57,560 nt of DNA from CAZWSE01 sp964636575 (GTDB taxonomy: Bacteria; Pseudomonadota; Alphaproteobacteria; Rhodobacterales; Rhodobacteraceae). A model generated the notes under the pieces. That model made no database searches, was not told the origin of the DNA, and worked only from the letters and a program-made list of their open reading frames with translations. The translations under genes were made by a program, and so were the position numbers. Shown piece after piece: positions 26,366 to 35,113 of this stretch; within the stretch, counting starts at the first letter, position 1; each line of letters starts with the position of its first letter. The stretch covers positions 1 through 57,560 of the forward strand of contig CAZWSE010000004.1 of the NCBI GenBank assembly GCA_964636575.1, read 5' to 3'.

Positions 26366-26914
26366 ATGGCAAAACAACGTCTCACCCCTGAAGCATGGAT
26401 CACTGCGGGCTTTCGTACACTGACGAACGAAGGCCCTGATAGGCTGAAAGCGGAACCCCTAGCAAAGAGCCTTGGCACCACAAAGGGTTCATTTTATTGG
26501 CATTTTAAGGATGTACCGGCATTTCATCTGGCGATGCTCGACTATTGGGAGCAGCAGGCTTTTGCAGGTATAGTGGACGCTTTAGCCGAGGTAGAAAACC
26601 CTACCACACGCTTGCGTATGTTAGGGCAAATGGCAAGTTCGCATGTAGAGGATGTTGGCGGTGTTCCGGCCGAGCCTGCCTTGCGCGCTTGGGGGCGAAG
26701 CGACAGTAACGTGTCAGCGGCAATTGCCCGCGTCGATGCGAAACGGGAAGCTTATCTTGCCGATCTTCTGGCGGAGCTTGATGTAACAAACCCTGACTAT
26801 GCGCGGGTTCTGTATGCTGCCTTGATTGGTTTAGAAGACCTTGGTTCGCGCGACGCAAAAGCAGTCGCCCCGCCTTTTGAGACGCTGATCGATACGATCC
26901 TCGCCTTGCGTTAG
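26366..26914 (+). CDS. TetR/AcrR-family transcriptional regulator, 182 aa
   Basis: The N-terminal helix-turn-helix spans residues about 5-50: LTPEAWITAGFRTLTNEGPD, then the recognition helix in LGTTKGSFYWHFKD, a strong TetR signature. The C-terminal ligand domain is helical and unassigned. The frame is open to 26327, but that would place the operator repeat in the coding region; ATG 26366 (MAKQRLTPEAW) fits the domain start. The likely targets are its own gene and the divergent membrane-protein gene. The stop overlaps the recO stop by 4 bp. Confidence 0.9.
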   Translation: MAKQRLTPEAWITAGFRTLTNEGPDRLKAEPLAKSLGTTKGSFYWHFKDVPAFHLAMLDYWEQQAFAGIVDALAEVENPTTRLRMLGQMASSHVEDVGGVPAEPALRAWGRSDSNVSAAIARVDAKREAYLADLLAELDVTNPDYARVLYAALIGLEDLGSRDAKAVAPPFETLIDTILALR

Positions 26915-27639
26915 GCCTGCCGCTTCAAAAACGCATCCACAAAGCGCGCGCGTGCTTCTGGCACGGGTTTGTTGCCCAGATCCTTGGCCAATGCGTTTTC
27001 CAGGAAGTGGCCGGTGGTACGAAACCCGTCTTCCAAGTCGTCCAGATTGCCCGATCCGACGCCTTGCAGGCATTTGGGCAAGGGCAATAAGCGATCTGCC
27101 CATTCCCCTGCCCCATTGCGCGACACCGCGCGGCCTGTTTTGGGCGAGACATAGATCAAATCCTGCGTGCTGCCTGTTACCGCGCATTGCGTCAGGTCCA
27201 GCCCGTATCCGAGGTCTTCCAGAAGCGCCAATTCCCAGTGCAGATAGGCCAAGGGCCACACTTCGACCTGATCTAGCATATCGAGCAGCCATTCTGTGCG
27301 TTCATACAGTTCAAGATGGGGTTCGCGTTCGGCCAGAGAGAACATCAGCAGCGCCGTGACCGCATTTAGCCCTGCCAGCGCCAGCCTGTCACCCAATGCA
27401 TCGGCAGACCGGCTGCGCAGCGGTTCGACCGCGTAGGTGCCTAGATGGTCTTCGAGCCGCGCGCGCCACAGTACATCCAGCTGCGCACCGGGTTGTAGGA
27501 TGGGGGCAATTTTACGACTGGTTCCACCGCGCACGACGCCTGCGTGGCGGCCATGATCGCGGGTCAGAACCTCAATGATCGCAGCGTTTTCGCCGTGTCG
27601 CCGAACGCTTAGCAAAATTCCCTGATCGCGCCATTCCAT
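26911..27639 (-). CDS. recO: DNA repair protein RecO
   Basis: The 242-aa protein starts MEWRDQGILLSVRRHGENAAIIEVLT, the OB-fold N-terminal domain of RecO, followed by the helical domain with a mid-protein Cys-containing region (residues about 150-170). RecO anneals ssDNA and loads RecA together with RecR in gap repair. It is the last gene of the leftward rnc-era operon, 10 bp after DUF1491, an arrangement common in alphaproteobacteria. Confidence 0.94.
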   Translation of the reverse strand: MEWRDQGILLSVRRHGENAAIIEVLTRDHGRHAGVVRGGTSRKIAPILQPGAQLDVLWRARLEDHLGTYAVEPLRSRSADALGDRLALAGLNAVTALLMFSLAEREPHLELYERTEWLLDMLDQVEVWPLAYLHWELALLEDLGYGLDLTQCAVTGSTQDLIYVSPKTGRAVSRNGAGEWADRLLPLPKCLQGVGSGNLDDLEDGFRTTGHFLENALAKDLGNKPVPEARARFVDAFLKRQA

Positions 27640-27649
27640 GTGGGGCAGC

Positions 27650-27979
27650 CTAGCTTAAACCGTCTTGGTCCAACAGGTGCCGGCCTGCGCGATCTTCGAC
27701 TTCGACCACCCATAGGTCAGGATCAAAAGAGCGTTGTTTTTCAATGGATTGATCCACGTCTGCCTCAGCCCCTTCGGCCAAAACGGTCCACACCCGATCA
27801 CCGCTGGTCAGATCAAATCCGCGCTGAAAGCACTTTGCCTGCCCATCGAGTGTGTTCAGTTTCACCAAAACTGCCCCGCCCGTATCGTCACCGTGCGCCA
27901 CCACAAAAGCCGGAATATCGACAAGCCGCAGGCGGGTCAGATAGGCCTGCACCCAGAATTCAGCGGTCAGCCGTGTCAC
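27650..27979 (-). CDS. DUF1491-family protein, 109 aa
   Basis: A small alpha/beta protein: RLTAEFWVQAYLTRLRLVDIP at the start, GAVLVKLNTLDG in the middle and FDPDLWVVEVEDRAGRHLLD near the end. These match DUF1491, a family of unknown function found next to era and recO in alphaproteobacteria. No signal peptide or catalytic motif is visible. The start overlaps the era stop by 4 bp. Confidence 0.88.
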   Translation of the reverse strand: MTRLTAEFWVQAYLTRLRLVDIPAFVVAHGDDTGGAVLVKLNTLDGQAKCFQRGFDLTSGDRVWTVLAEGAEADVDQSIEKQRSFDPDLWVVEVEDRAGRHLLDQDGLS

Positions 27980-28881
27980 GTGTTGCCGTCTTTGAAATCG
28001 AGGCCCATTTCCGAGTATCTCTCAGATTCTTCAAGCCAGTTGGGCCGCACTTTGATCTGTAAGAACAGATGCACACGGCGGCCAAGGAATTCCTCTAACT
28101 CTAGCCGTGCGGCTTTTGAGACTGATTTGATTGTCTCGCCCTTGTGGCCCAAAACGATACCTTTGTGTCCGTCGCGCATGACGTAGATCAGCTGGTCGAT
28201 CTTGACTGATCCGTCTTTACGGTCTTCCCAGCCTTCGGTTTCAACGGTCAGCTGGTAGGGCAGTTCCTGATGCAGGCGCAGTGTCAGCTTTTCGCGGGTG
28301 GTTTCAGCGGCGATCATCCGCAGCGGCAGGTCCGCGATTTGGTCGTCGGGGTAAAGCCAAGGCCCTTCGGGCAGTTCCCCTGCAAGCCATTGCCGCAACG
28401 CATCGACCCCATGCCCGCGTTCGGCAGAGATCATAAAGGTTTCCGTAAATGGATAGCGTTCGTTCAGGTCTTGGGTCAGCGCCAAAAGCACCTCGGATTG
28501 TACGCGATCGATTTTGTTTATCGCCAGCGCGACCTTGCGCCCCTGTCCGATCTCGGCCAACCCTTCGAGGATCGCCTCGACCCCTTCGGTAACGCCGCGA
28601 TGTGCCTCAACCATCAAAACGACCACATCTGCGTCAGCGGCCCCGCCCCAAGCAGCGGCGACCATGGCCCGATCCAATCTGCGGCGTGGTTTGAACAGGC
28701 CGGGAGTGTCCACAAACACAATCTGGCTTTCGCCTTCCATCGCCACGCCACGGATACGGGCGCGGGTGGTCTGCACTTTGTGGGTCACGATGCTGACTTT
28801 CGCCCCGACCATGCGGTTCAAAAGGGTCGATTTGCCTGCGTTCGGTTCTCCGATCAGGGCTACAAATCCGGCACGGGTCAT
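27976..28881 (-). CDS. era: GTPase Era
   Basis: A 301-aa ribosome-assembly GTPase. G1 GEPNAGKST lies at residues 11-19, G3 DTPGLF at about 58-63, and G4 NKID at about 122-125. The C-terminal KH domain carries the Era signature DGHKGIVLGHKGETIKSVSK and binds the 3' end of 16S rRNA. Its start overlaps the rnc stop by 4 bp, the classic rnc-era pair. Confidence 0.97.
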   Translation of the reverse strand: MTRAGFVALIGEPNAGKSTLLNRMVGAKVSIVTHKVQTTRARIRGVAMEGESQIVFVDTPGLFKPRRRLDRAMVAAAWGGAADADVVVLMVEAHRGVTEGVEAILEGLAEIGQGRKVALAINKIDRVQSEVLLALTQDLNERYPFTETFMISAERGHGVDALRQWLAGELPEGPWLYPDDQIADLPLRMIAAETTREKLTLRLHQELPYQLTVETEGWEDRKDGSVKIDQLIYVMRDGHKGIVLGHKGETIKSVSKAARLELEEFLGRRVHLFLQIKVRPNWLEESERYSEMGLDFKDGNT

Positions 28882-29561
28882 TGAGGTTCCAATCGGGCTA
28901 AAAGGGCGGCTGCGGCGGCTTGTTCGGCCTTGCGTTTGCTGTCGGCGGTGGCTGTTTCGGACTGGCCGTTATCAAGGGCGGCTGCAATTGTGAAAATCGG
29001 CGCATGATCCGGCCCGCTGCGGCCCGTTTCGGTATATGTGGGCGGCTGAAGCTTGCGGGCTTGCGCCCATTCTTGCAGGGCCGTTTTAGCATCGCGCGCG
29101 TCGTCTTCGACGGTGTGCGTTCGTTTGCCCCAAAGCCGCAGAACCATGTCACGCGCCGGTTCAAACCCGCCGTCTTGGTACACGGCTGCAATCACGGCCT
29201 CGATTGCATCGCCAAGCAAAGCGTTCTTGCGACGTCCACCGGACAGCATTTCTGACCGCCCAAGTTTCATCACTGTCCCAAGGTCAATTTCGCGCGCCAC
29301 TTCGGCGCAGGTTTCTTTGCGCACGAGCGCGTTGAACCGTGGGGCCAATTGCCCTTCGCTGGCGGTTTGATCGAGATGCAGCAAGGCTTCGGCCATGACC
29401 AACCCCAGCACGCGGTCGCCTAGAAATTCCAGCCGCTGATTGTCGTGTCTTGTGGGCGAGGACATCGAAGGGTGCGTGACCGCCCGAACCAGAAGCGCGG
29501 GGTCGGAAAAAGCGTACCCGATCCGCCCTTCAAAGGCTTTGAGATCGGCGGAAAGCTTCAT
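28878..29561 (-). CDS. rnc: Ribonuclease III
   Basis: The 227-aa enzyme cleaves double-stranded RNA in rRNA and mRNA processing. The signature NQRLEFLGDRVL (residues 41-52) carries catalytic acids, and LGDAIEAVIAAVY the second acidic site. A C-terminal double-stranded RNA-binding domain is at about 155-222. The frame is open to 29594, but AAGAAGG four nt before the ATG at 29561, combined with an ATGA overlap with the lepB stop, decides the start. Confidence 0.97.
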   Translation of the reverse strand: MKLSADLKAFEGRIGYAFSDPALLVRAVTHPSMSSPTRHDNQRLEFLGDRVLGLVMAEALLHLDQTASEGQLAPRFNALVRKETCAEVAREIDLGTVMKLGRSEMLSGGRRKNALLGDAIEAVIAAVYQDGGFEPARDMVLRLWGKRTHTVEDDARDAKTALQEWAQARKLQPPTYTETGRSGPDHAPIFTIAAALDNGQSETATADSKRKAEQAAAAALLARLEPQ

Positions 29562-30394
29562 TCGACCTTCTTGAAGTAACGCTCGCTCCGCCATGTCCAG
29601 AAGAACAGCATGGACCGGCCAGCAGAAGAAAACATGATCCGGTCCGCGCGGCCGATCAGGTTCTCATAGGGTACGAACCCAACACCGCCGACAGTTTGCG
29701 GGATCCGGCTGTCAGAAGAGTTGTCGCGGTTGTCGCCCATGAAGAAATAGTTGCCTGCGGGCACTGTGAAGACGCCTGTATTGTCTGGCGGGGTTCGCGT
29801 GATGTTGAGAACCGCGTAGGACTTACCGTTGGGTAGGGTTTCCGTCTGGCGGGACTTTTGGCAGGTGCCGCCAAGCCCGACAGCGCCGTTTTCGCAGCGC
29901 GGTGGCATGCCTTGCGGGCCTTGGGGTTCGGCCACTTCTTCAAAGACGCCTGCATCTTCGAGTTTTACGGGCGCCCCGTTGATTGACACGACACCGTTTT
30001 TCATTTGGATCCGGTCGCCGGGCATCCCGATCAGTCGTTTGATGAAATCGCGTCCTGACACAGGGTGACGGAACACCACCACATCGCCGCGCTCAGGCTC
30101 GCCGCCCATGATGCGGGTGTTGTCGCCGTCCAGAAAGCCGCAGATTTTCTCGGCATCTACATTGATCCCGAAGTTTGGCAAGATCACGCTGGGGCAGGAC
30201 GCATAGGAATAGCCATAGGCCATCTTGTTTACGAACAAGAAATCCCCGATCAAAAGCGTTTCTTTCATCGATCCTGACGGAATCCAAAACGGTTGAAAGA
30301 ACAGAGTTCGGAACGTACCGGCGATGAGAAGCGCATAGACAACGGTTTTGATCGTCTCAACGATCGCATTGCCTTTTTTCTCTGTGTCAGCCAT
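29558..30394 (-). CDS. lepB: Signal peptidase I
   Basis: A 278-aa membrane protease that removes signal peptides from exported proteins. One N-terminal membrane helix (about 14-35) is followed by the catalytic Ser42 in WIPSGSMKETL, Lys119 in GRDFIKRLIGMPGD, and the box E motif GDNRDNSSDSR. A Cys-containing insertion (about residues 160-185) before box E is longer than the E. coli core. It sits between acpS and rnc in the housekeeping operon. Confidence 0.96.
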   Translation of the reverse strand: MADTEKKGNAIVETIKTVVYALLIAGTFRTLFFQPFWIPSGSMKETLLIGDFLFVNKMAYGYSYASCPSVILPNFGINVDAEKICGFLDGDNTRIMGGEPERGDVVVFRHPVSGRDFIKRLIGMPGDRIQMKNGVVSINGAPVKLEDAGVFEEVAEPQGPQGMPPRCENGAVGLGGTCQKSRQTETLPNGKSYAVLNITRTPPDNTGVFTVPAGNYFFMGDNRDNSSDSRIPQTVGGVGFVPYENLIGRADRIMFSSAGRSMLFFWTWRSERYFKKVE

Positions 30395-30449
30395 CGCGTC
30401 TGCTCTCCAAACTGGTTGTGCTGCTACATGCGTGGGGGCGCGGGGTAAG

Positions 30450-30860
30450 TCAAGGCGACGGGACGATGGGACGCGCTTCTATGACCACAAAAGCCTGCGC
30501 CCAAGGGTGATCGTCGGTTAGGGTAACGTGGATTATTGCCTCATGTCCTTCGGGTGTCATGTCAGCCAGCCGTTCCGCCGCCCAGCCTGTCACTGCCATC
30601 ACGGGTTGGCCGGTTTTGAGATTGCTGACGGCCATATCCTTCCAGCTGATCCCCATGCGTAGGCCCGTGCCCAGCGCTTTCGAACACGCCTCTTTCGCAG
30701 CCCAGCGTTTGGCGTAGGTGCCTGCGATGTCTTTGCGTCGTTCGGCTTTGGTCTGTTCAACGTCTGTGAACACACGGTTGCGGAACCGGTCGCCAAAGCG
30801 GTCAAGTGTGCCTTGGATGCGGTCGATATTCGCCAGATCTGTTCCGATGCCGAGGATCAT
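30450..30860 (-). CDS. acpS: Holo-[acyl-carrier-protein] synthase
   Basis: A 136-aa phosphopantetheinyl transferase that activates ACP. MILGIGTDLANIDRI carries the metal-binding Asp8, and RWAAKEACSKALGTG carries Glu57. The start codon is 8 bp from the scaffold gap at 30869. The first 47 bp of the gene and 8 bp upstream are repeated identically beyond the gap at 30969-31023. If the gap is collapsed, the ATG overlaps the stop of the upstream gene (31012) as ATGA, so the start and operon position are well supported. Confidence 0.95.
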   Translation of the reverse strand: MILGIGTDLANIDRIQGTLDRFGDRFRNRVFTDVEQTKAERRKDIAGTYAKRWAAKEACSKALGTGLRMGISWKDMAVSNLKTGQPVMAVTGWAAERLADMTPEGHEAIIHVTLTDDHPWAQAFVVIEARPIVPSP

Positions 30861-30868
30861 TTGTTGCC
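30814..30868. repeat. Left copy of the 55-bp identical sequence flanking the gap
   Basis: These 55 bases are identical to 30969-31023 on the other side of the run of N. They cover the start of acpS and the last codons of the upstream gene. They look like the overlap of two contigs that was not merged, not a biological repeat. Confidence 0.9.
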
Positions 30869-30968
30869 NNNNNNNNNNNNNNNNNNNNNNNNNNNNNNNN
30901 NNNNNNNNNNNNNNNNNNNNNNNNNNNNNNNNNNNNNNNNNNNNNNNNNNNNNNNNNNNNNNNNNNNN
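30869..30968. other. Assembly gap, exactly 100 N
   Basis: A run of exactly 100 undetermined bases, the usual placeholder for unknown gap length. The identical 55-bp flanks indicate the true gap length is probably minus 55: the contigs overlap and nothing is missing. Confidence 0.97.
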
Positions 30969-31023
30969 TGGATGCGGTCGATATTCGCCAGATCTGTTCC
31001 GATGCCGAGGATCATTTGTTGCC
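30969..31023. repeat. Right copy of the 55-bp gap-flanking sequence
   Basis: Identical to 30814-30868. In this copy the sequence runs on into the complete 3' end of the gene at 31012-31473, whose stop TGA is part of the ATGA overlap with the acpS start. Confidence 0.9.
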
Positions 31024-31473
31024 CAACCGATGCGAGGCCGTCACAGCTCCTGTTGCTTGATTGACGACCACATCCAAAACCAATCCGTTCGAGAAGTCGG
31101 TGTTCGGATCGTAAAGCCGCCCCGGGATCGAAAACAACACACCCCGTGCTGGATCGTACCCTGCCTGAAGCCCTTTGAAGTACAGTACTTGATACCCGAT
31201 CCCTTCGCCGAAACCGATCATTGTGCAGCGTCGACCGCCGAGCGTGTCGCGCGGGGGATGCAGTATCCCCAGATAATAGGGAATTGCTGCAGGTTCGATG
31301 GTGTCTATCAAGACAAGCCGGACCTCTCCGTTCGCAAAAGAGCGTGTGTTCTCATCCCAAGGTTCAGGGATCGTCCAAAGCTCGGCACGCGCGTCGCAAG
31401 GGAAAATGTCTTGCGCTGTGGCGGCTAAGGGCGCGCCGAGTGACAGGGTCAAAGCGATGGCTGCTGTTTTCAC
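31012..31473 (-). CDS. Exported protein of unknown function, 153 aa
   Basis: A cleavable signal peptide is likely (residues 1-20, MKTAAIALTLSLGAPLAATAQ). The mature part contains two Cys (near residues 26 and 83), which may form a disulphide, and repeated short beta-like segments. I do not recognise the family. It lies between pdxJ (4-bp overlap at its start) and acpS (4-bp overlap at its end once the scaffold gap is collapsed). It is therefore a true member of the housekeeping operon despite having no known role. Confidence 0.82.
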   Translation of the reverse strand: MKTAAIALTLSLGAPLAATAQDIFPCDARAELWTIPEPWDENTRSFANGEVRLVLIDTIEPAAIPYYLGILHPPRDTLGGRRCTMIGFGEGIGYQVLYFKGLQAGYDPARGVLFSIPGRLYDPNTDFSNGLVLDVVVNQATGAVTASHRLGNK

Positions 31474-32219
31474 GCCCGCGCCTCGTCCATGAGCCTGCGC
31501 ATTTCGGCCATAGCAGGGGCAAGCCCGCGGAAAATGCTCTCCCCGATGAGGAAGTGCCCGATGTTGAGTTCCATCACTTCCGGGAAGGCCGCGACGGGTT
31601 TTACCGTGTCATAGGTCAGCCCGTGGCCAATGTGGACTTCCAGCCCGAGATCATGGGCAAAGCTGCTCATCTCGCGCATCGCTTCGAGTTCGCGGGCACT
31701 GTCGTCCATCCGCCCTTCATGGAAAGCATCGCAATAGGCGCCTGAGTGCAGTTCGACCACTTCGGCCCCGATGCGGTGCGCGGCCTCGATCTGGCGTGTG
31801 TCGGCGGCAATGAAGATGGACACACGGCAGCCCGCATCGCGCAGCGGTGCAATGTAGTGCGCCAGCCTGTTTTCTTCGCGCGCGACCTCTAGCCCGCCTT
31901 CGGTTGTCCGTTCTTCGCGCTTTTCGGGCACGATGCAGACCGCATGCGGTTTATGGCGCAGGGCGATGGCTTGCATTTCTTCGGTTGCCGCCATCTCAAA
32001 ATTCAGCGGAACGGTCAGCATTTCCATCAGCCCGTCGATGTCCGCGTCGCTGATGTGGCGGCGGTCTTCCCGTAGGTGAGCGGTGATGCCATCGGCCCCA
32101 GCTTCCTGTGCGATCTTCGCAGCCCGCAACGGATCAGGGGTGTCACCGCCACGCGCGTTTCGAACGGTGGCGACGTGGTCAATGTTCACCCCAAGGCGCA
32201 ATCTTCCAATCGGTTCCAT
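31470..32219 (-). CDS. pdxJ: Pyridoxine 5'-phosphate synthase
   Basis: A 249-aa TIM-barrel enzyme that joins 1-deoxyxylulose 5-phosphate and aminoacetone phosphate in the last ring-forming step of vitamin B6 synthesis. LGVNIDHVATVRNARG (start), ITAHLREDRRHI and the terminal GHFLIGESIF are signature blocks. pdxJ next to acpS is a widely conserved pairing; here one small exported-protein gene has been placed between them. Confidence 0.97.
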   Translation of the reverse strand: MEPIGRLRLGVNIDHVATVRNARGGDTPDPLRAAKIAQEAGADGITAHLREDRRHISDADIDGLMEMLTVPLNFEMAATEEMQAIALRHKPHAVCIVPEKREERTTEGGLEVAREENRLAHYIAPLRDAGCRVSIFIAADTRQIEAAHRIGAEVVELHSGAYCDAFHEGRMDDSARELEAMREMSSFAHDLGLEVHIGHGLTYDTVKPVAAFPEVMELNIGHFLIGESIFRGLAPAMAEMRRLMDEARA

Positions 32220-32240
32220 CGCTGTCGTCCTTTCCGGAAG

Positions 32241-32906
32241 TTAGCTGTTGTCTGTCTGTTGCTTTGCCTCAGCCTTCTTGGCGGCGGCCTTGGCTTTGAT
32301 CGCTTCAAGCTTTGACTTAATCACACCCTTCCGGCGCTTTTGGTAGGCGCGGATAATCGGCACACTTAAGTAGTAGCAAATGGTCGCGGTGATCACGCCC
32401 GGGATCAACCCCCCGATCAGGTAGGGCACGAACACATCATCATAAAAGATGTTGGTGCGGTGCCAGTCCGTCGGTTTGCCCATCAACATCGCTTTGCAGT
32501 TTGTCCAGATATCATCGGCAACATCCCAGAATTTTCCGATGAAAGACCGGTGTTCCCCTTCGCGCATTTTGGTTCCAAGAAGCCAGTGTCCGGTCTGCAA
32601 GGACACAAGCCCAATGGGCACATAGGTCAGCGGGTTGCCAAAGAACGTCGCCATGAGCGACGCAAGAATGTTCCCTTGCATGATCCGGGCCAAGACCGCT
32701 GCGATGACAAAGTGGATCCCGTAAAGCGGCGTAAAGGTGGTGAACACCCCTGCCCAGATGCCACGTGCAATCCGTTCGGGCGAGTCTGGCAAGCGACGCA
32801 CACGGTGCTTCACATAGTGAAACGCACGCCCCCAGCCGCCTTTGGGCCAAAGCGCAGAGCCTAATGAGGACCAGAAGCCTCTTTTATCGCGGCGTTTAAA
32901 AACCAA
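32241..32906 (-). CDS. DUF2062 membrane protein, 221 aa
   Basis: The DUF2062 pattern is present: SPERIARGIWAGVFTTFTPLYG with a short helix, GNILASLMATFFGNPLTYVP, then a C-terminal membrane helix (GLIPGVITATICYYLSVPII) and a Lys/Ala-rich cytoplasmic tail. The family function is unknown. The start codon is TTG at 32906, chosen because AAAGGA lies 8 nt upstream; no ATG in frame is better placed. It is between rsh and pdxJ in the operon. Confidence 0.88.
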   Translation of the reverse strand: MVFKRRDKRGFWSSLGSALWPKGGWGRAFHYVKHRVRRLPDSPERIARGIWAGVFTTFTPLYGIHFVIAAVLARIMQGNILASLMATFFGNPLTYVPIGLVSLQTGHWLLGTKMREGEHRSFIGKFWDVADDIWTNCKAMLMGKPTDWHRTNIFYDDVFVPYLIGGLIPGVITATICYYLSVPIIRAYQKRRKGVIKSKLEAIKAKAAAKKAEAKQQTDNS

Positions 32907-32953
32907 GGATCGTCCTTTTTACCCTTAACCGGTCATACGTTTTGACCAGCATC

Positions 32954-35086
32954 TTACCCTGCAACCGCCCCGATTTTAGACGGCTCTCTGTAACGTTCAA
33001 TCGCTGCAACGTCGCTTTCTGCTTCCAGTGCCGCAATCACCGAATGAAGATGCTCTGCGTCTCTTAGCTCCACATAGATCAGAAGTTTGTAAAAGTCAGG
33101 TTTCCGGTCCACAAAATGCAGATCAGAGATATTGGCCTTGGCCTGTCCGATCAAGGTGCAGATCCGCCCCAATACACCTGCATCATTGCCAATGGTCACT
33201 TGTAGCGTCGCGGCATAGACCGCCGGATGCGATCCGTCGTGCCAATGCAGATCAAGCCACCGTTCGGGCTGTTTGTCATAGGCCACCAAACGGTCGCAAT
33301 CGATCGCATGGACGACAACCCCTTTTCCCTTGAAGGTGATCCCTACAATCCGCTCCCCTGGCAGCGGCTGGCAACAGGCTGCCCGTTCAAAGGACTGGCC
33401 TGGCTCTAGGCCGATCACCGCCCGTTTGGTATCAACGCTGGCCCCTTCCTTGGGGGTCAGTTCTGGGTAGACCGCTTGCACCACGTCCCGCCCGCTGAGT
33501 TCTGCACTGCCCAGACGCGCTAGCAGTTCATTCCGGTCTGGAAGTCGTAGGGTTTTGGCCGCACGGTCCAGTACTTTGTCGGTCACCTTCTTGTTCACAT
33601 GCTCAAAGGCAGAGCGCGCAAGCTCCCGACCCAGTTTTACAAACCGTTCTTTGTCAGCTTCGCGCAAAGCGCGACGGATCGCGGCCTTGGCTTTGCCGGT
33701 CGACGCAATATCGAGCCACGTGGCCTGCGGTGATTGCCCTTCGGCGGTCACGATCTCAACCGATTGCCCGTTTTTGAGCCGCGTCCAAAGGGGCACCCTG
33801 ATCCCATCGACCTTGGCCCCGACACAGGCGGACCCAATGCGCGTGTGGATCGAATAGGCATAGTCAATCGGGGTCGCCCCGCGCGGCAGCTTGACCACAT
33901 CGCCCTTAGGCGAGAAGCAAAACACCTGATCTGAATACATCTCTAGCTTCACTGCTTCGAGGAAATCCTCGTGATCGTCGTCGGCATCGAATTGGTCGGT
34001 CAGCGACGCGATCCACTTGGCGGGATCAACCGCAAAGGGGTTAATGGCGCGGACCCCGTCCCGATAGGACCAATGCGCCGCGACCCCGCGTTCGGCGACG
34101 TCGTGCATCTGGCGGGTTCTGATCTGAACCTCGACCCGTTTGCCATCGCGACCGGACACGGTGGTGTGGATGCCCCGATAGCCGTTGGATTTGGGCTGGC
34201 TTATGTAGTCCTTGAACCGACCCGGCACGGCGCGCCAGCGTTGGTGGATGCAGCCCAATGTGCGGTAGACGTCTTCTTCCGACGCGGTGATGATGCGGAA
34301 CCCGTAGATATCGGACAGGCGGGAAAACCCTTGGCCCTTTTCCTGCATCTTGCGCCAGATCGAATAGGGCTTTTTGGCGCGGCCAAACACTTCGGCCTCG
34401 ACGCCTGCCTTTTCAAGTTCAAGCCGCATGTCGCCGGTGATGCGGTGGATCACATCACCTGTTTCGCGTTGAAGGGTAATGAAGCGGCGGATGATGCTGG
34501 CGCGGCCATCGGGGTTGAGCACGCGGAACGACAGGTCTTCCAGCTCTTCGCGCATCCATTGCATCCCCATCCGTCCAGCAAGAGGGGCGTAGATGTCCAT
34601 GGTTTCGCGCGCCTTTTGCTGCTGCTTTTCAGGGCGCATGGACTTGATGGTGCGCATGTTGTGCAGACGGTCGGCGAGCTTGACCAAAATGACCCGCAGA
34701 TCCTTGGACATGGCCATAAAGAGCTTACGAAAGTTTTCGGCCTGTTTGGTTTCCGTCGAGGACAGTTGCAGGTTGGTCAGCTTGGTCACGCCATCGACAA
34801 GACCTGCGATTTCGTCGCCGAACAAACGCGCGACTTCGGAATAGGACGCTTTGGTGTCTTCAATCGTGTCGTGCAGCAAAGCCGTGATCAGCGTGGAATC
34901 GTCGAGATGCTGTTCAGTCAAGATGGCCGCAACAGCGATGGGGTGGCTGAAGTAGGGTTCGCCTGAGTGGCGAAACTGACCGTCGTGCATTTCGTTTCCG
35001 AAGGTATAGGCCTTTCGGATCAACGTTTCATTGGTCTTCGGATTGTAGTTCCGGATCAAAGCGATCAGATCGTCTGCTGCAATCAT
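32954..35086 (-). CDS. rsh: Bifunctional (p)ppGpp synthetase/hydrolase, RelA/SpoT family
   Basis: The 710-aa protein has the full Rsh order. The HD hydrolase domain has His48 (FSHP) and LLHDTIEDT at about 71-78. A synthetase domain of about 230-350 includes YRGIHTT. A TGS domain (VFCFSPKGDVVKLPRGATPIDYAYSIH) is at about 390-450, and a C-terminal ACT domain (GVLGRICTLIGQAKANISDL) at about 640-705. It makes and degrades the stringent-response alarmone and is the single long Rsh of alphaproteobacteria. It follows rpoZ, whose product is the RNA polymerase subunit linked to ppGpp binding. Confidence 0.96.
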   Translation of the reverse strand: MIAADDLIALIRNYNPKTNETLIRKAYTFGNEMHDGQFRHSGEPYFSHPIAVAAILTEQHLDDSTLITALLHDTIEDTKASYSEVARLFGDEIAGLVDGVTKLTNLQLSSTETKQAENFRKLFMAMSKDLRVILVKLADRLHNMRTIKSMRPEKQQQKARETMDIYAPLAGRMGMQWMREELEDLSFRVLNPDGRASIIRRFITLQRETGDVIHRITGDMRLELEKAGVEAEVFGRAKKPYSIWRKMQEKGQGFSRLSDIYGFRIITASEEDVYRTLGCIHQRWRAVPGRFKDYISQPKSNGYRGIHTTVSGRDGKRVEVQIRTRQMHDVAERGVAAHWSYRDGVRAINPFAVDPAKWIASLTDQFDADDDHEDFLEAVKLEMYSDQVFCFSPKGDVVKLPRGATPIDYAYSIHTRIGSACVGAKVDGIRVPLWTRLKNGQSVEIVTAEGQSPQATWLDIASTGKAKAAIRRALREADKERFVKLGRELARSAFEHVNKKVTDKVLDRAAKTLRLPDRNELLARLGSAELSGRDVVQAVYPELTPKEGASVDTKRAVIGLEPGQSFERAACCQPLPGERIVGITFKGKGVVVHAIDCDRLVAYDKQPERWLDLHWHDGSHPAVYAATLQVTIGNDAGVLGRICTLIGQAKANISDLHFVDRKPDFYKLLIYVELRDAEHLHSVIAALEAESDVAAIERYREPSKIGAVAG

Positions 35087-35113
35087 TCGCTATGCCCCGG
35101 CAGGGGTCGGGGG

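Noticed and set aside
30814..31023. A true tandem duplication of the acpS start
   Set aside because: The two copies flank exactly 100 N and merging them restores an ATGA gene junction, so an assembly overlap explains it better.
30718..31428. An open frame running through the run of N
   Set aside because: It exists only because undetermined bases were read as open codons.
33971..34966. A 331-codon rightward frame opposite rsh
   Set aside because: Rsh is complete with HD, synthetase, TGS and ACT domains; the antisense frame is a composition effect.
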